A stretch of DNA of 64,000 nucleotides. Source: Novosphingopyxis iocasae. GTDB taxonomy: Bacteria > Pseudomonadota > Alphaproteobacteria > Sphingomonadales > Sphingomonadaceae. Below, piece after piece: positions 9,301 through 16,684 of this stretch. Within the stretch, counting starts at the first letter, position 1; every line of letters starts with the position of its first letter. A model generated the notes under the pieces. The model was given only the letters and a program-made list of their open reading frames with translations, was not told where the DNA came from and made no database searches. The translations under genes and the position numbers were made by a program. The stretch covers positions 2,790,501 to 2,854,500 of the forward strand of contig NZ_CP060495.1 in NCBI RefSeq assembly GCF_014334095.1. Reading direction: 5' to 3'.

Positions 9301-9458
9301 AGCCTCGCTCTCACGGAAGGAGCCCGCCGGGCCGTCCCGGCGTCTGAATCGCCGGAACAACAGCTTGGCCCCCCACTCCCTTGCGATAAACTGTTGCCAG
9401 ATTCGGGCCAATCGGCGACAGATCATTGCGCGGGGGATGTTCATATCCCGGGAGAGGA

Positions 9459-10556
9459 ATGTTGCCGTTTTCACATTTCGACGGCGCTATATTGCCGGAA
9501 TTGGAGGAACTGCCCAATGATGAAGCACTCGTCAGCTTCATTCTGGGCAATGGCCCATCGCTCATCTTCATCAAAGATGAGGAAAGCCGCATTCTTTACG
9601 CCAACAAGGCGTTTCTATCGGTCTACGCACCGGACCAGCGAGAGGCGCTGATCGGCACTACGACGGTCGAAAGCTTTCCTGAGGAGGAGGCCGAGTTGTT
9701 CCTCAGCGAGGATCGCCGTGCCTTCAGGGAAGGCCAGACCGAGATCGTCGAAGAGATCACGGACTGGAAGGCGCAGCGCCGCACACTGCTATCGCGCAAG
9801 ATGGTGTACGAAATGGCCGACGGGCAGAAACGGCTCGTCTGTATTTCAACGGATATCACTGCCCTTGCCGCACGCGAGCGCCGTCTGGTCAGGCTGAACG
9901 CGCAGCTGAAGGTCTATTCGCACAGCATCGCGCACGATCTGAAAAACCCCATTTCCAGCATCATCAGCGGGCTGAACATCCTGCAGCGGGACGGGAGCAG
10001 CAAATTGAGCGAGCGCGGCGCCGTGGTGGTGAATTCGCTGAAGGACAGCGCGAAGGGTCTGTCGGGATATATTTCGGCGATGCTGAAAGCTGCGACGGGG
10101 GAGGTCAGCAAGCTGGATTTCGAGGAATATGACCTGAATATCCTGCTGGAAGAAGTCCGCTTCAACATGTCCGCGGCGATCGAAGCGGCGGATGTCAAAC
10201 TTAACGTCACGCGTCTGCCCGTCGCCCGGGTGGAACCGAACCTGCTGCGGCAGCTGTTCCAGAACCTGATCGAAAATTCGATCAAATATGCCGGGGTCGA
10301 CCGGATTATCGTGACGATCCACCACAAGGAAGAAGGTGACGAGCATATCTTCTATGTCGGGGACAATGGCGTCGGCATTCCGGACGACAAGAAGGACATG
10401 GTTTTTAGCCAGTTCTTCAAGGACGGGAGTGCGGATGGGTTGGGCTTGGGCCTGACCATCTGCCAGCGCATCGCCAACCTGCATGACGGCACCATGGAAA
10501 TCTACGACCGCGTCGAGCAGGGTTGCTGCATGGTCGTTCGGATCGCCGCCCGATAG
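9459..10556 (+). CDS. PAS domain sensor histidine kinase
   Basis: The protein has 365 residues and no obvious membrane span, so it is probably a cytoplasmic sensor. A PAS domain covers roughly residues 20-125 (FIKDEESRILYANKAF). The dimerisation/phosphoacceptor motif is HSIAHDLKNPIS with His159. The ATPase domain shows the N box NLIENSIKYA, G1 VGDNGVGIP and G2 GLGLGLTIC. I chose MLPFSHFD at 9459 because GGAG precedes it; a start 11 codons upstream is possible. No response regulator gene is adjacent, so this is an orphan kinase in this window. PAS ligand unknown. Confidence 0.87.
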   Translation: MLPFSHFDGAILPELEELPNDEALVSFILGNGPSLIFIKDEESRILYANKAFLSVYAPDQREALIGTTTVESFPEEEAELFLSEDRRAFREGQTEIVEEITDWKAQRRTLLSRKMVYEMADGQKRLVCISTDITALAARERRLVRLNAQLKVYSHSIAHDLKNPISSIISGLNILQRDGSSKLSERGAVVVNSLKDSAKGLSGYISAMLKAATGEVSKLDFEEYDLNILLEEVRFNMSAAIEAADVKLNVTRLPVARVEPNLLRQLFQNLIENSIKYAGVDRIIVTIHHKEEGDEHIFYVGDNGVGIPDDKKDMVFSQFFKDGSADGLGLGLTICQRIANLHDGTMEIYDRVEQGCCMVVRIAAR

Positions 10557-10562
10557 CGATTG

Positions 10563-10637
10563 CGCCAGAATGTGGCCGCGGCAAATCTGGACCTGCCCGC
10601 CGAAGCGATTGCCAAACTCAACGGGATTGGCGCTTAA
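10563..10637 (+). pseudogene. Possible C-terminal remnant of an aldo/keto reductase
   Basis: Between the kinase stop and the PRC-barrel gene, one frame reads RQNVAAANLDLPAEAIAKL followed by a few residues and a stop. This resembles the final helix of aldo/keto reductases, where Asn-Ala-Ala and an Ala-Glu-Glu-Ile-like helix precede the terminus. No start or upstream body of such a gene is present because the kinase coding region abuts it. I read it as a deletion scar of about 25 codons. The match is short and made by eye. Confidence 0.35.
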
Positions 10638-11047
10638 TACCAGTAAGGTGCCACGGAATAATAATCGTAGACGCGCTGCTGATAGGCCATGTCGAGCGCC
10701 AGCTCACGGCTCTCGTCGGTAAAGGTGGGGGCGTCGCGCAGTTCCTGTTTGCTTAGGCCCAGGCGATAACCGGCTAGGTTCACATCATAGGCGAACTTTT
10801 CCCAAGGGATCGAGTGCAGCTCACCGCCCAGGCCCAGAAATCCGCCGATCGAGACGACGATATCGGTCACCTTTCCGTCCGCCTTTTCGATTACCAACGA
10901 ATGGACATGGCCCATATGATCGCCGTCCTCGCTGTAGACGGCAGTGCCCTCCACACGGTCGCTGGTGATAGCGTGGTGCCGCTGCGGCGGCGGCTGGATA
11001 TCGTCCGGGGTGCGAGGGGTCTGCGGGGCGGTTTCGGCGTCGGTCAT
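10634..11047 (-). CDS. PRC-barrel domain protein
   Basis: The protein has 137 residues. A PRC-barrel domain lies at about residues 28-95: EGTAVYSEDGDHMGHVHSL, then a strand-rich VTDIVVSIGGFLG segment. It ends in a Tyr-rich tail (YDYYSVAPYWY). PRC barrels occur in RimM and in photosynthetic reaction centre H subunits; stand-alone versions are common in alphaproteobacteria and often stress-related, with unknown ligands. AAGGAG lies seven bases before the ATG at 11047, so that start is preferred over MPKESAM six codons upstream. It is divergent from the GTA cluster; their starts are about 250 bases apart. Confidence 0.83.
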   Translation of the reverse strand: MTDAETAPQTPRTPDDIQPPPQRHHAITSDRVEGTAVYSEDGDHMGHVHSLVIEKADGKVTDIVVSIGGFLGLGGELHSIPWEKFAYDVNLAGYRLGLSKQELRDAPTFTDESRELALDMAYQQRVYDYYSVAPYWY

Positions 11048-11171
11048 GGCGCTCTCCTTCGGCAAGAGGGCCGGGATGGTCCGGTCGATAGGAAAACGCG
11101 CAGAGGAGCACGCGGTTGCAGCCTTTTCCTCCTACGGGAAAGGGGAAACTAACCCGAATGGTACAAATGGG

Positions 11172-11200
11172 TTGACATCGTCACGCTCTTTCGGTACATA
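11172..11200 (+). promoter_or_regulatory. Likely sigma-70-type promoter of the GTA cluster
   Basis: A perfect -35 hexamer TTGACA at 11172-11177 is followed after exactly 17 bases by TACATA at 11195-11200. The -10 match is imperfect, which would fit a promoter that needs an activator. It is the only good promoter candidate seen in the gap before the first GTA gene and points into the cluster. The transcript would carry a leader of about 90 bases before g1. Confidence 0.55.
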
Positions 11201-11235
11201 AGAAGAACATCGAGATGAAGCGATTCGGGGCAGCG

Positions 11236-11264
11236 GCCTCCGTCCACCGGGCGGGGGCTTTTTT
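11236..11264 (+). terminator. Intrinsic terminator-like hairpin in the GTA leader
   Basis: GCCTCCG at 11236-11242 pairs with CGGGGGC at 11252-11258, seven pairs with one G-U, with a nine-base loop. Six T residues follow at 11259-11264. It lies downstream of the likely promoter and about 30 bases before the g1 start, so it would stop transcription before the cluster unless polymerase is modified. Confidence 0.6.
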
Positions 11265-11295
11265 CATGCGCTCCGTCGGGGTTGGGAGGCACTGG

Positions 11296-11796
11296 ATGAG
11301 CGAAGAATTGAGGATTGCGCCCATTGCGGGGCATCGGTTGCAGGCGCGCAGATCGCGAGAAGGCATCTGGACCCAAGAGAAGCGCCAACGGTTCTGCGAT
11401 CATCTGGCAAACAGCTGCAACGTCGTGGACGCGCTGAAGGCCGTCGGAATGGGTTCGTCCGGCGCTTACCGGTTGCGCGTTCGCGATCCGGAGTTCGCAG
11501 AACAGTGGCTGTCGGCCCTTCGCGTTGGATATGATCGGCTGGAGGGGGCCCTGCTGAGGCGCGCTCTCCACCTTACCGGTGAAGCCGCTCAGGATTTTCC
11601 CGAAGACGGCGCGCCCTTTGCGGAGATGACCCTCGCCCAGGCGATGGACCTGCTCAACAAGCACCGCGGAACCGTTACCGGCGGCGCCTTTCGCGCGCAG
11701 GCTCAGGCTACGCAGATGCCGAGTAGCGAGGAGGTCGACCGGCTTATCATAGACAAGATCGCGATCGTGCGCCGCCAGATGAGGACGCGCAAATGA
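11296..11796 (+). CDS. GTA small terminase-like protein (g1 homologue)
   Basis: The protein has 166 residues and lies directly upstream of the large terminase, the position of RcGTA g1, whose product is the small terminase subunit. The N-terminal part contains FCDHLANSCNVVDALKAVGM, a helix-turn-helix-like segment typical of phage TerS DNA-binding domains, followed by a predicted helical region for oligomerisation. I chose MSEELRIA because GGGAGGC lies five bases upstream; a longer frame from 11215 would place the leader hairpin inside the coding sequence. The stop overlaps the next start in ATGA, so translation is probably coupled. Function is inferred from position and fold. Confidence 0.8.
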   Translation: MSEELRIAPIAGHRLQARRSREGIWTQEKRQRFCDHLANSCNVVDALKAVGMGSSGAYRLRVRDPEFAEQWLSALRVGYDRLEGALLRRALHLTGEAAQDFPEDGAPFAEMTLAQAMDLLNKHRGTVTGGAFRAQAQATQMPSSEEVDRLIIDKIAIVRRQMRTRK

Positions 11797-13160
11797 GCGT
11801 GGGCCGCCGCAGCGGACGAGCACCGGCCAACGCCCGGAAGAGCAGGCGCAGCCATAGTCCGGATGTGGTGATCCGTGCACTTGCCCGGCTCTCGCTGAAG
11901 CAGTTGGCGGCTGTGCTGCGTCGTCTACCGCTCAACCATCGCCGCGAGCTTGTGGGGCGGTGGAAGGGCTTCGAACATGACGGCCAACGCGCGCCCTGCG
12001 GCGACTGGCGGGTCTGGCTGATCCGCGCGGGCCGCGGGTTCGGGAAAACGCGAGCGGGCGCGGAATGGGTGAGCGAATATGCGCGGACCCATCCGGACGC
12101 GCAGATCGCGCTGGTCGGCGCCAATATCGAAGATGCGCGCCGCGTGATGGTGGAGGGGCGCAGCGGCGTGCTCGCCGTGGCGCGCTCCCACGAAAAGCCG
12201 CGCTGGAAGAAGGGGGCGGGCACGGTGCATTTCGATAGCGGCGCGGTGGCCACCATCTTCTCCGCCGAGACGCCCGAGGCGCTGCGCGGACCCGAACACC
12301 ACGCCGCCTGGTGCGACGAGCTGGCCAAATGGCGGCATGCCAAGCCCGTGTGGGACAATCTGATCCTGGGGCTCCGGCTCGGCGAGCGCCCGCAAGCGGT
12401 GGTCACGACCACACCGCGCAGCGTGCCGATCCTGCGCACGATCATGGCGATGGACGGGTTCGTCGAGACCCGCGGGGCCACGCGCGACAATCCGCATCTC
12501 TCTGCCCGCGTGGTGGCCGATCTGGAGGCGCAATATGGTACCAGCAATCTCGGGCGGCAGGAGCTGTCTGGTGATCTGATCGACGATGTCGAGGGCGCGC
12601 TGTGGAGCCGGGCGCTGCTGGAGGCGCGGCGATGTGCGCCGCCGGAGGAGACGATGCGCGTCGTGGTCGGTGTCGATCCGCCGGCGGGCGCGGGCGAGGG
12701 CGATGCCTGCGGGATCATCGTCGCCGCGCTGTTGCCGGGCGGGCGGGCCGTGGTGCTGGCCGATGCCAGCGTGGAGGGCGAGGGGCCGGCGGGCTGGGCC
12801 CGCGCCGTCGCTTCGGCTGCGCGCGAATGGGGCGCGGACCGGGTGATCGCGGAGGCAAACCAGGGCGGCGCGATGGTGGAGAGCGTGCTGCGCGCCGCCG
12901 ACGCCGCGCTGCCGGTGCGTCTGGTCCACGCCAGCCGCGGCAAGGCGGCGCGCGCGGAGCCGGTCGCCGCGCTCTACGAGGCGGACAAGGTGCACCATGC
13001 CGGGCACTTTCCCGCGCTGGAGGACCAGCTTTGCGGCCTCATCGCGGGCGGCGGCTATGAAGGCCCCGGCCGCTCCCCGGACCGTGCCGACGCGCTCGTC
13101 TGGGCGATCACCGCGTTGCTGCTGAACCGGCGCGGCGAAGTGCAGGTGCGCGGGCTGTAA
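11793..13160 (+). CDS. GTA terminase large subunit (g2 homologue)
   Basis: The protein has 455 residues and is the DNA packaging motor ATPase and nuclease. Walker A is RGFGKT at residues 81-86, in the GTA-typical context RGFGKTRAGAEW. A Walker B region follows at AAWCDELAKW. The C-terminal RuvC-like nuclease shows VVVGVDPPAG, VIAEANQGG and SPDRADALVWA with the expected acidic residues. In GTAs this protein cuts host DNA without strict sequence preference and fills small heads, giving gene transfer. It overlaps g1 by four bases. All catalytic motifs look intact. Confidence 0.95.
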   Translation: MSVGRRSGRAPANARKSRRSHSPDVVIRALARLSLKQLAAVLRRLPLNHRRELVGRWKGFEHDGQRAPCGDWRVWLIRAGRGFGKTRAGAEWVSEYARTHPDAQIALVGANIEDARRVMVEGRSGVLAVARSHEKPRWKKGAGTVHFDSGAVATIFSAETPEALRGPEHHAAWCDELAKWRHAKPVWDNLILGLRLGERPQAVVTTTPRSVPILRTIMAMDGFVETRGATRDNPHLSARVVADLEAQYGTSNLGRQELSGDLIDDVEGALWSRALLEARRCAPPEETMRVVVGVDPPAGAGEGDACGIIVAALLPGGRAVVLADASVEGEGPAGWARAVASAAREWGADRVIAEANQGGAMVESVLRAADAALPVRLVHASRGKAARAEPVAALYEADKVHHAGHFPALEDQLCGLIAGGGYEGPGRSPDRADALVWAITALLLNRRGEVQVRGL

Positions 13161-13164
13161 TCAA

Positions 13165-13187
13165 ATCCTCCCCGCGCCGGGGAGGAT
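13165..13187. repeat. Palindromic repeat between terminase and portal genes
   Basis: ATCCTCCCC at 13165-13173 is mirrored by GGGGAGGAT at 13179-13187 around a five-base loop. It sits between the terminase stop and the portal ribosome site (AAAGGA). The same CCTCCCC/GGGGAGG core recurs in the composite repeat after the capsid gene, so this is a single copy of a dispersed palindrome. There is no T run, so it is not an intrinsic terminator. Confidence 0.75.
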
Positions 13188-13203
13188 CAGAAAGGACATA
13201 CTC

Positions 13204-14352
13204 ATGACCATCCTCGATACCCTGCGCCTCGCCTTCAAGGGCGAGAGCGTGGCCGAGCGGCCGCGTCTGGCGCGCTGGTTCAACTCTCCCTGGGGCGCGG
13301 CCTTCACCGATGACGCGCCCTTTTCCTATGATGCTGCCGTGCGCGCCGGTTACGAGCGCAACCCCGTCGCCCAGCGCGCGGTGCGACTGGTGGCCGAGGG
13401 CGTAGGCGCCGCGCCGGTCGAGAGCGATACGCCCGGCCTCGCCGCGCTCGCGAATGCATCGAGCGCGGGCCAGCGCCTGTTCGAGACGGTGGCCGCGCAG
13501 CTGCTCCTGCATGGCAACGCTTTCGTGCAGATCCTGCGCGGGCCCGGCGGCGAGGCGGCGGAGCTGTTCGCGCTGCGGCCGGACCGCGTCACCATTGTTC
13601 CCGATGCGCGCGGCTGGCCCGCCGCCTTCCACTATTGCGCGGGCGATGCGGTGGAGGCGATCGACGCGATCGCCACCGACGGGCGGCCGCAAATCGTCCA
13701 CATCAAGGGTTATCATCCGCTCGACGATCATTACGGCCTGGGCTGTCTCGGCGCGGCGGCGGAGGCGATCGGCCTGCACAACGCCGCCACCCGCTGGAAC
13801 CGCGCACTGCTCGACAATGGCGCGCGGCCCAGCGGCGCGCTGGTTTACGATCCGGGCGACGGCTCCACCCTCTCGCCCGAACAGTTCGCGCGGCTGAAGG
13901 CCGAACTGGAGGGCGCCTATCAGGGCCCCGGCAATAGCGGGCGGCCCATGTTGCTGGAAGGCGGCCTCAGCTGGCAATCGATGGCGATGAGCCCGGCGGA
14001 CATGGACTTCGCCGGGCTGAAGGAAGCCGCCGCGCGCGACATCGCGCTAGCCTTCGGGGTGCCGCCGATGCTGCTCGGGCTGCCGGGCGACAACAGCTAT
14101 GCGAACTACCGCGAGGCGAACAAGGCGCTGTGGCGGCTCACCTTGCTGCCACTGGTGAGCACCATCTGCGAGGCGCTGAGCGAAGGGCTGGCCGACTGGT
14201 TTCCGGCGGCGGCGCTGACCGTCGCGGTCGACCGCGTGCCCGCGCTGTCTGAGGACCGCGAGCGGCTGTGGACCAGCGTGACGGCGGCCGATTTCCTCAG
14301 CCGCGAGGAAAAGCGGGAGTTGCTGGGGCTGACGGCGAAGGAGGCGGCATGA
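13204..14352 (+). CDS. GTA portal protein, HK97 type (g3 homologue)
   Basis: The protein has 382 residues and forms the dodecameric ring through which DNA enters the head. Family features include FSYDAAVRAGYERNPVAQRA near the N-terminus, FVQILRGPGGEAAELFALRP in the core, and LAFGVPPMLLGLPGDNSYAN before the C-terminal stem, all typical of phage_portal (HK97) proteins. AAAGGA lies upstream of the ATG. The stop overlaps the DUF6127 start. The length is close to RcGTA portal proteins and no domain seems missing. Confidence 0.94.
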   Translation: MTILDTLRLAFKGESVAERPRLARWFNSPWGAAFTDDAPFSYDAAVRAGYERNPVAQRAVRLVAEGVGAAPVESDTPGLAALANASSAGQRLFETVAAQLLLHGNAFVQILRGPGGEAAELFALRPDRVTIVPDARGWPAAFHYCAGDAVEAIDAIATDGRPQIVHIKGYHPLDDHYGLGCLGAAAEAIGLHNAATRWNRALLDNGARPSGALVYDPGDGSTLSPEQFARLKAELEGAYQGPGNSGRPMLLEGGLSWQSMAMSPADMDFAGLKEAAARDIALAFGVPPMLLGLPGDNSYANYREANKALWRLTLLPLVSTICEALSEGLADWFPAAALTVAVDRVPALSEDRERLWTSVTAADFLSREEKRELLGLTAKEAA

Positions 14353-14657
14353 TCACGAACGACATGCTCGCCGGCCTGGCGCTCGAGGCGCGGCGCGAGG
14401 GGATCGACGCGGTGACACTGCGCGCGATCGTGGAGGAAGCGAGCGATGCCGGGGCGGCCCGCGCGCTGGAACGGCTCGGCCTCGCGGACCCGCAGGCGCA
14501 TGGCGACGTGCGCGAGCTGCGCCAGTTGCTCGACGCCTGGCGCGAGGCGAAGCGCGGCGCGCTGAAGGCCGGGCTCGACTGGCTGGTGAAGGCATTGATC
14601 GCGCTGATGCTGATCGGCATCGCCGTGCGCATCGGCGTGGGGGAGCTGGTGCGATGA
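14349..14657 (+). CDS. DUF6127 family GTA-associated protein
   Basis: The protein has 102 residues starting MITNDMLAGLALEA, overlapping the portal stop by four bases. The first ~75 residues are helical and acidic/basic mixed (VTLRAIVEEASDAGAARAL). The last part, WLVKALIALMLIGIAVRIG, is a single hydrophobic segment that could insert in a membrane. The family sits between portal and protease in sphingomonad GTA clusters, roughly where RcGTA has g3.5. Its role is unknown. A longer frame from 14268 lies inside the portal gene and is not supported. Confidence 0.75.
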   Translation: MITNDMLAGLALEARREGIDAVTLRAIVEEASDAGAARALERLGLADPQAHGDVRELRQLLDAWREAKRGALKAGLDWLVKALIALMLIGIAVRIGVGELVR

Positions 14658-15163
14658 GCTTTTGCAACCAAACCACATCCGTTCGCCCTGAGCTTGTCGA
14701 AGGGCCGTACTGTTTTGCCCGACAGAAGGACGGGGCTCCGACAGGCTCAGCCCGAACGGAAGAGGTCGTTCCCGGGGCCCTCCGCATCGCCGGATATGCT
14801 GCCATCTTCGGCATCGAGGATCGCGGCGGCGACATCATCGAACCCGGTGCCTTTGCCGCCACCCTCGCCGCGCAGCCATCGGACGGGCTCCCGCTTCTGT
14901 GGCAGCACGATCCGCTGCGTCGCATCGGCACCGTCACCTATGCCGCCGAGGATCGCAAGGGGCTGCGCGTTATCGCGCAGCTTACGCCCGAAGGCACCGC
15001 GCTCGCCCGCTGCGACTGGGGCGGCGGCCTCAGCTTCGGTTACCGCGCGCGGGCGAGCGTTGGCACCCGTCCCCGCCGCCTGCTCGCGCTGGATCTCGTC
15101 GAAGTCAGCCTGGTCCGCCTGCCGATGCAGGCGCTGGCGCGGGTGCATCGTTTGAGCGGCTGA
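14654..15163 (+). CDS. GTA prohead protease (g4 homologue) with in-frame repeat insertion
   Basis: The protein has 169 residues. It is an HK97-type serine protease that trims the capsid protein during head assembly. After residue 38 the family core is visible: LRIAGYAAIFGIEDRGGDII, LLWQHDPLRRIG with the likely catalytic His, and LSFGYRA with the likely nucleophile Ser. The first ~36 residues are unusual: residues 9-35 are encoded by a palindromic repeat and contain VRPELVEG, a peptide typical of sphingomonad repeats. The insertion keeps the frame, and the protease core is intact. The ATG overlaps the preceding stop. Activity is inferred from the family. Confidence 0.9.
   Translation: MSFCNQTTSVRPELVEGPYCFARQKDGAPTGSARTEEVVPGALRIAGYAAIFGIEDRGGDIIEPGAFAATLAAQPSDGLPLLWQHDPLRRIGTVTYAAEDRKGLRVIAQLTPEGTALARCDWGGGLSFGYRARASVGTRPRRLLALDLVEVSLVRLPMQALARVHRLSG
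14679..14759. repeat. Sphingomonad palindromic element inside the protease gene
   Basis: The left arm starts CCGTTCGCCCTGAGCTTGTC at 14679; the reverse complement of the right arm (to 14759) starts CCGTTCGGGCTGAGCCTGTC. The arms differ at a few positions and enclose about 25 bases. The element is 81 bases, 27 codons, so it preserves the reading frame and is translated. Such repeats are usually intergenic. Confidence 0.8.
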
Positions 15164-15189
15164 GGGTGTTCTTATCCGTCGCTCCCCAC

Positions 15190-15211
15190 GCCGCCTCAGG
15201 GCGGCTTTTTT
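15190..15211 (+). terminator. Intrinsic terminator before the capsid gene
   Basis: GCCGCC at 15190-15195 pairs perfectly with GGCGGC at 15200-15205 around TCAG, followed by six T residues at 15206-15211. It lies between the protease stop and the capsid ribosome site, inside the GTA transcription unit. No promoter is visible between it and the capsid start. Confidence 0.75.
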
Positions 15212-15245
15212 GTGTCCAAAATCCACCCCGAGAAAAGGAAATCCC

Positions 15246-16469
15246 ATGGATATCATGACCACCAATGCCGCGCCGCAGTCTACGGTGACGCCTGCCGCCG
15301 ATCCGCTGGAGGCTTCGTTCGACGCGGTGCTGCGCGCCGATGAGCATGAAGCAAAGATTGCGGGCCTGCGCACCGATGTCGATCAGTTGAAAAGCGATGT
15401 CGGCGGGCTGCGATCGCGCATGGACAAGGTGGCCGCCGCTGCCGCGCGTCCGGTGCTCGCCTCCACCGTCGCGGGCGAGGGCGGCGAAGCGCCGGTTTCC
15501 GCCGCGCCCGAGGTGAAGAGTTTTATCGAGGGCTATTTGCGGCGCGGGCGGGAGACGGAGGTGAAGTCGCTTTCCTCCGCTTCGGGTCCGGAGGGCGGCT
15601 ATGCGGTGCCCCGCCAGATCGATGCGCTGATCGGGCGGAGCTTGCTCGATATCTCGCCGATCCGCGCCATCGCCACCGTGGTGCAGACCGGCACCGCAGG
15701 CTATCGCAAGCTGGTGACCACCGGCGGCACGCCGTCGGGCTGGGTGAGCGAGACGGCGGGGCGGCCCGCCACGGCCACGCCGGATTTTGCCGAAATCGCC
15801 CCGCCGACCGGCGAGCTTTACGCCAATCCCGCCGCAACCCAGGCGATGCTCGACGATGCGGCGTTCGACGTGCAGGCTTGGCTGGCGGACGAGATCGCCC
15901 GCGAGTTCGCCCGGGCCGAGGGCGCGGCGTTCGTGAACGGCAGCGGGGTGAACCAACCGCGCGGCTTCCTGTCGGTCAGCATGACCGACGAGCCGGATGA
16001 CGTGCGCGCCTTCGGGGAGCTGCAATATGTCCCCAGCGGTTCGTCCGGCAGCTTCGGCGGTACCAATCCGGAAGATGCGCTGGTCGATCTGGTCCATGCC
16101 CTGCGGCCTGCCTACCGGCAAGGCGCGGCGTTCGTGATGAACTCGGCCACGCTGGCGCGCATCCGCAAGTTCAAGACGGCGGACGGCGCGTTCCTGTGGC
16201 AGCCCTCGCTCGCCGCGGGGCGGCCGGACACGCTGCTCGGCTATCCGCTGGTGGAGGCGGAGGACATGCCGGACATCGCCGCCGACGCGCCCGCCATCGC
16301 CTTCGGCAATTTCCGCGAAGGCTATCTGATCGCGGAGCGCAGCGCGACGAGCATCCTGCGCGATCCCTTCACCAACAAACCGTTCGTGCACTTCTACGCG
16401 ACGAAGCGCGTGGGCGGTCAGGCGATGAATGCCGAGGCGATCAAAGTGCTGAAGTTCAGCGCTTCGTAA
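15246..16469 (+). CDS. GTA major capsid protein, HK97 fold (g5 homologue)
   Basis: The protein has 407 residues. The first ~110 residues form a helical scaffolding-like delta domain (LEASFDAVLRADEHEAKI, with a predicted coiled coil at about 30-65) that the prohead protease would remove. The mature part begins near SLSSASGPEGGYAVPRQI and contains the classic capsid motifs IRAIATVVQTGTAGYRKLV and GSGVNQPRGFL, then LLGYPLVEAEDMP and HFYATKRVGGQ. AAGGAA lies five bases before the ATG at 15246. Intrinsic terminators flank the gene on both sides. Confidence 0.95.
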   Translation: MDIMTTNAAPQSTVTPAADPLEASFDAVLRADEHEAKIAGLRTDVDQLKSDVGGLRSRMDKVAAAAARPVLASTVAGEGGEAPVSAAPEVKSFIEGYLRRGRETEVKSLSSASGPEGGYAVPRQIDALIGRSLLDISPIRAIATVVQTGTAGYRKLVTTGGTPSGWVSETAGRPATATPDFAEIAPPTGELYANPAATQAMLDDAAFDVQAWLADEIAREFARAEGAAFVNGSGVNQPRGFLSVSMTDEPDDVRAFGELQYVPSGSSGSFGGTNPEDALVDLVHALRPAYRQGAAFVMNSATLARIRKFKTADGAFLWQPSLAAGRPDTLLGYPLVEAEDMPDIAADAPAIAFGNFREGYLIAERSATSILRDPFTNKPFVHFYATKRVGGQAMNAEAIKVLKFSAS

Positions 16470-16478
16470 ACGCCATAT

Positions 16479-16628
16479 CCTCCCCTCGCTCCGGCGAGGG
16501 GAGGGGGACCGTTTGCCGAAGGCAAATGGTGGAGGGGCCATAGCGCTCCGATCCGATCGCACTTAGCGGTGCCGGGCGGTCCTGCCGGCCCCTCCATCCC
16601 TCGACTGCGTCGAGCGGTCCCCCTCCCC
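16479..16628. repeat. Composite inverted repeat (cruciform) after the capsid gene
   Basis: It starts with a perfect 11-base hairpin, CCTCCCCTCGC at 16479-16489 against 16494-16504. A larger inverted pair follows: GGGGAGGGGGACCG at 16498-16511 matches 16615-16628 exactly, and 16527-16539 matches 16587-16599 with two mismatches. Inside each arm sits its own small hairpin, TTTGCC-GAA-GGCAAA on the left and CTCGAC-TGC-GTCGAG on the right. The small stems differ in sequence but each pairs with itself, as expected for elements conserved for structure. Confidence 0.85.
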
Positions 16629-16653
16629 GAGCCATGCTCGGGGAGGATTTTTT
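16622..16653 (+). terminator. Intrinsic terminator after the capsid gene
   Basis: CCTCCCCGAGC at 16622-16632 pairs perfectly over 11 bases with GCTCGGGGAGG at 16636-16646 around CAT. A and six T residues follow (16647-16653). It lies about 30 bases before the start of the next GTA gene and shares bases with the end of the composite repeat. Confidence 0.8.
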
Positions 16654-16684
16654 ATGTTCCACCTACCCGAAAGGAGCCAAGCTG

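Noticed and set aside
11215-11295. Longer start for the small terminase gene
   Set aside because: It would place the leader terminator inside the coding sequence; the ATG at 11296 has a proper ribosome site.
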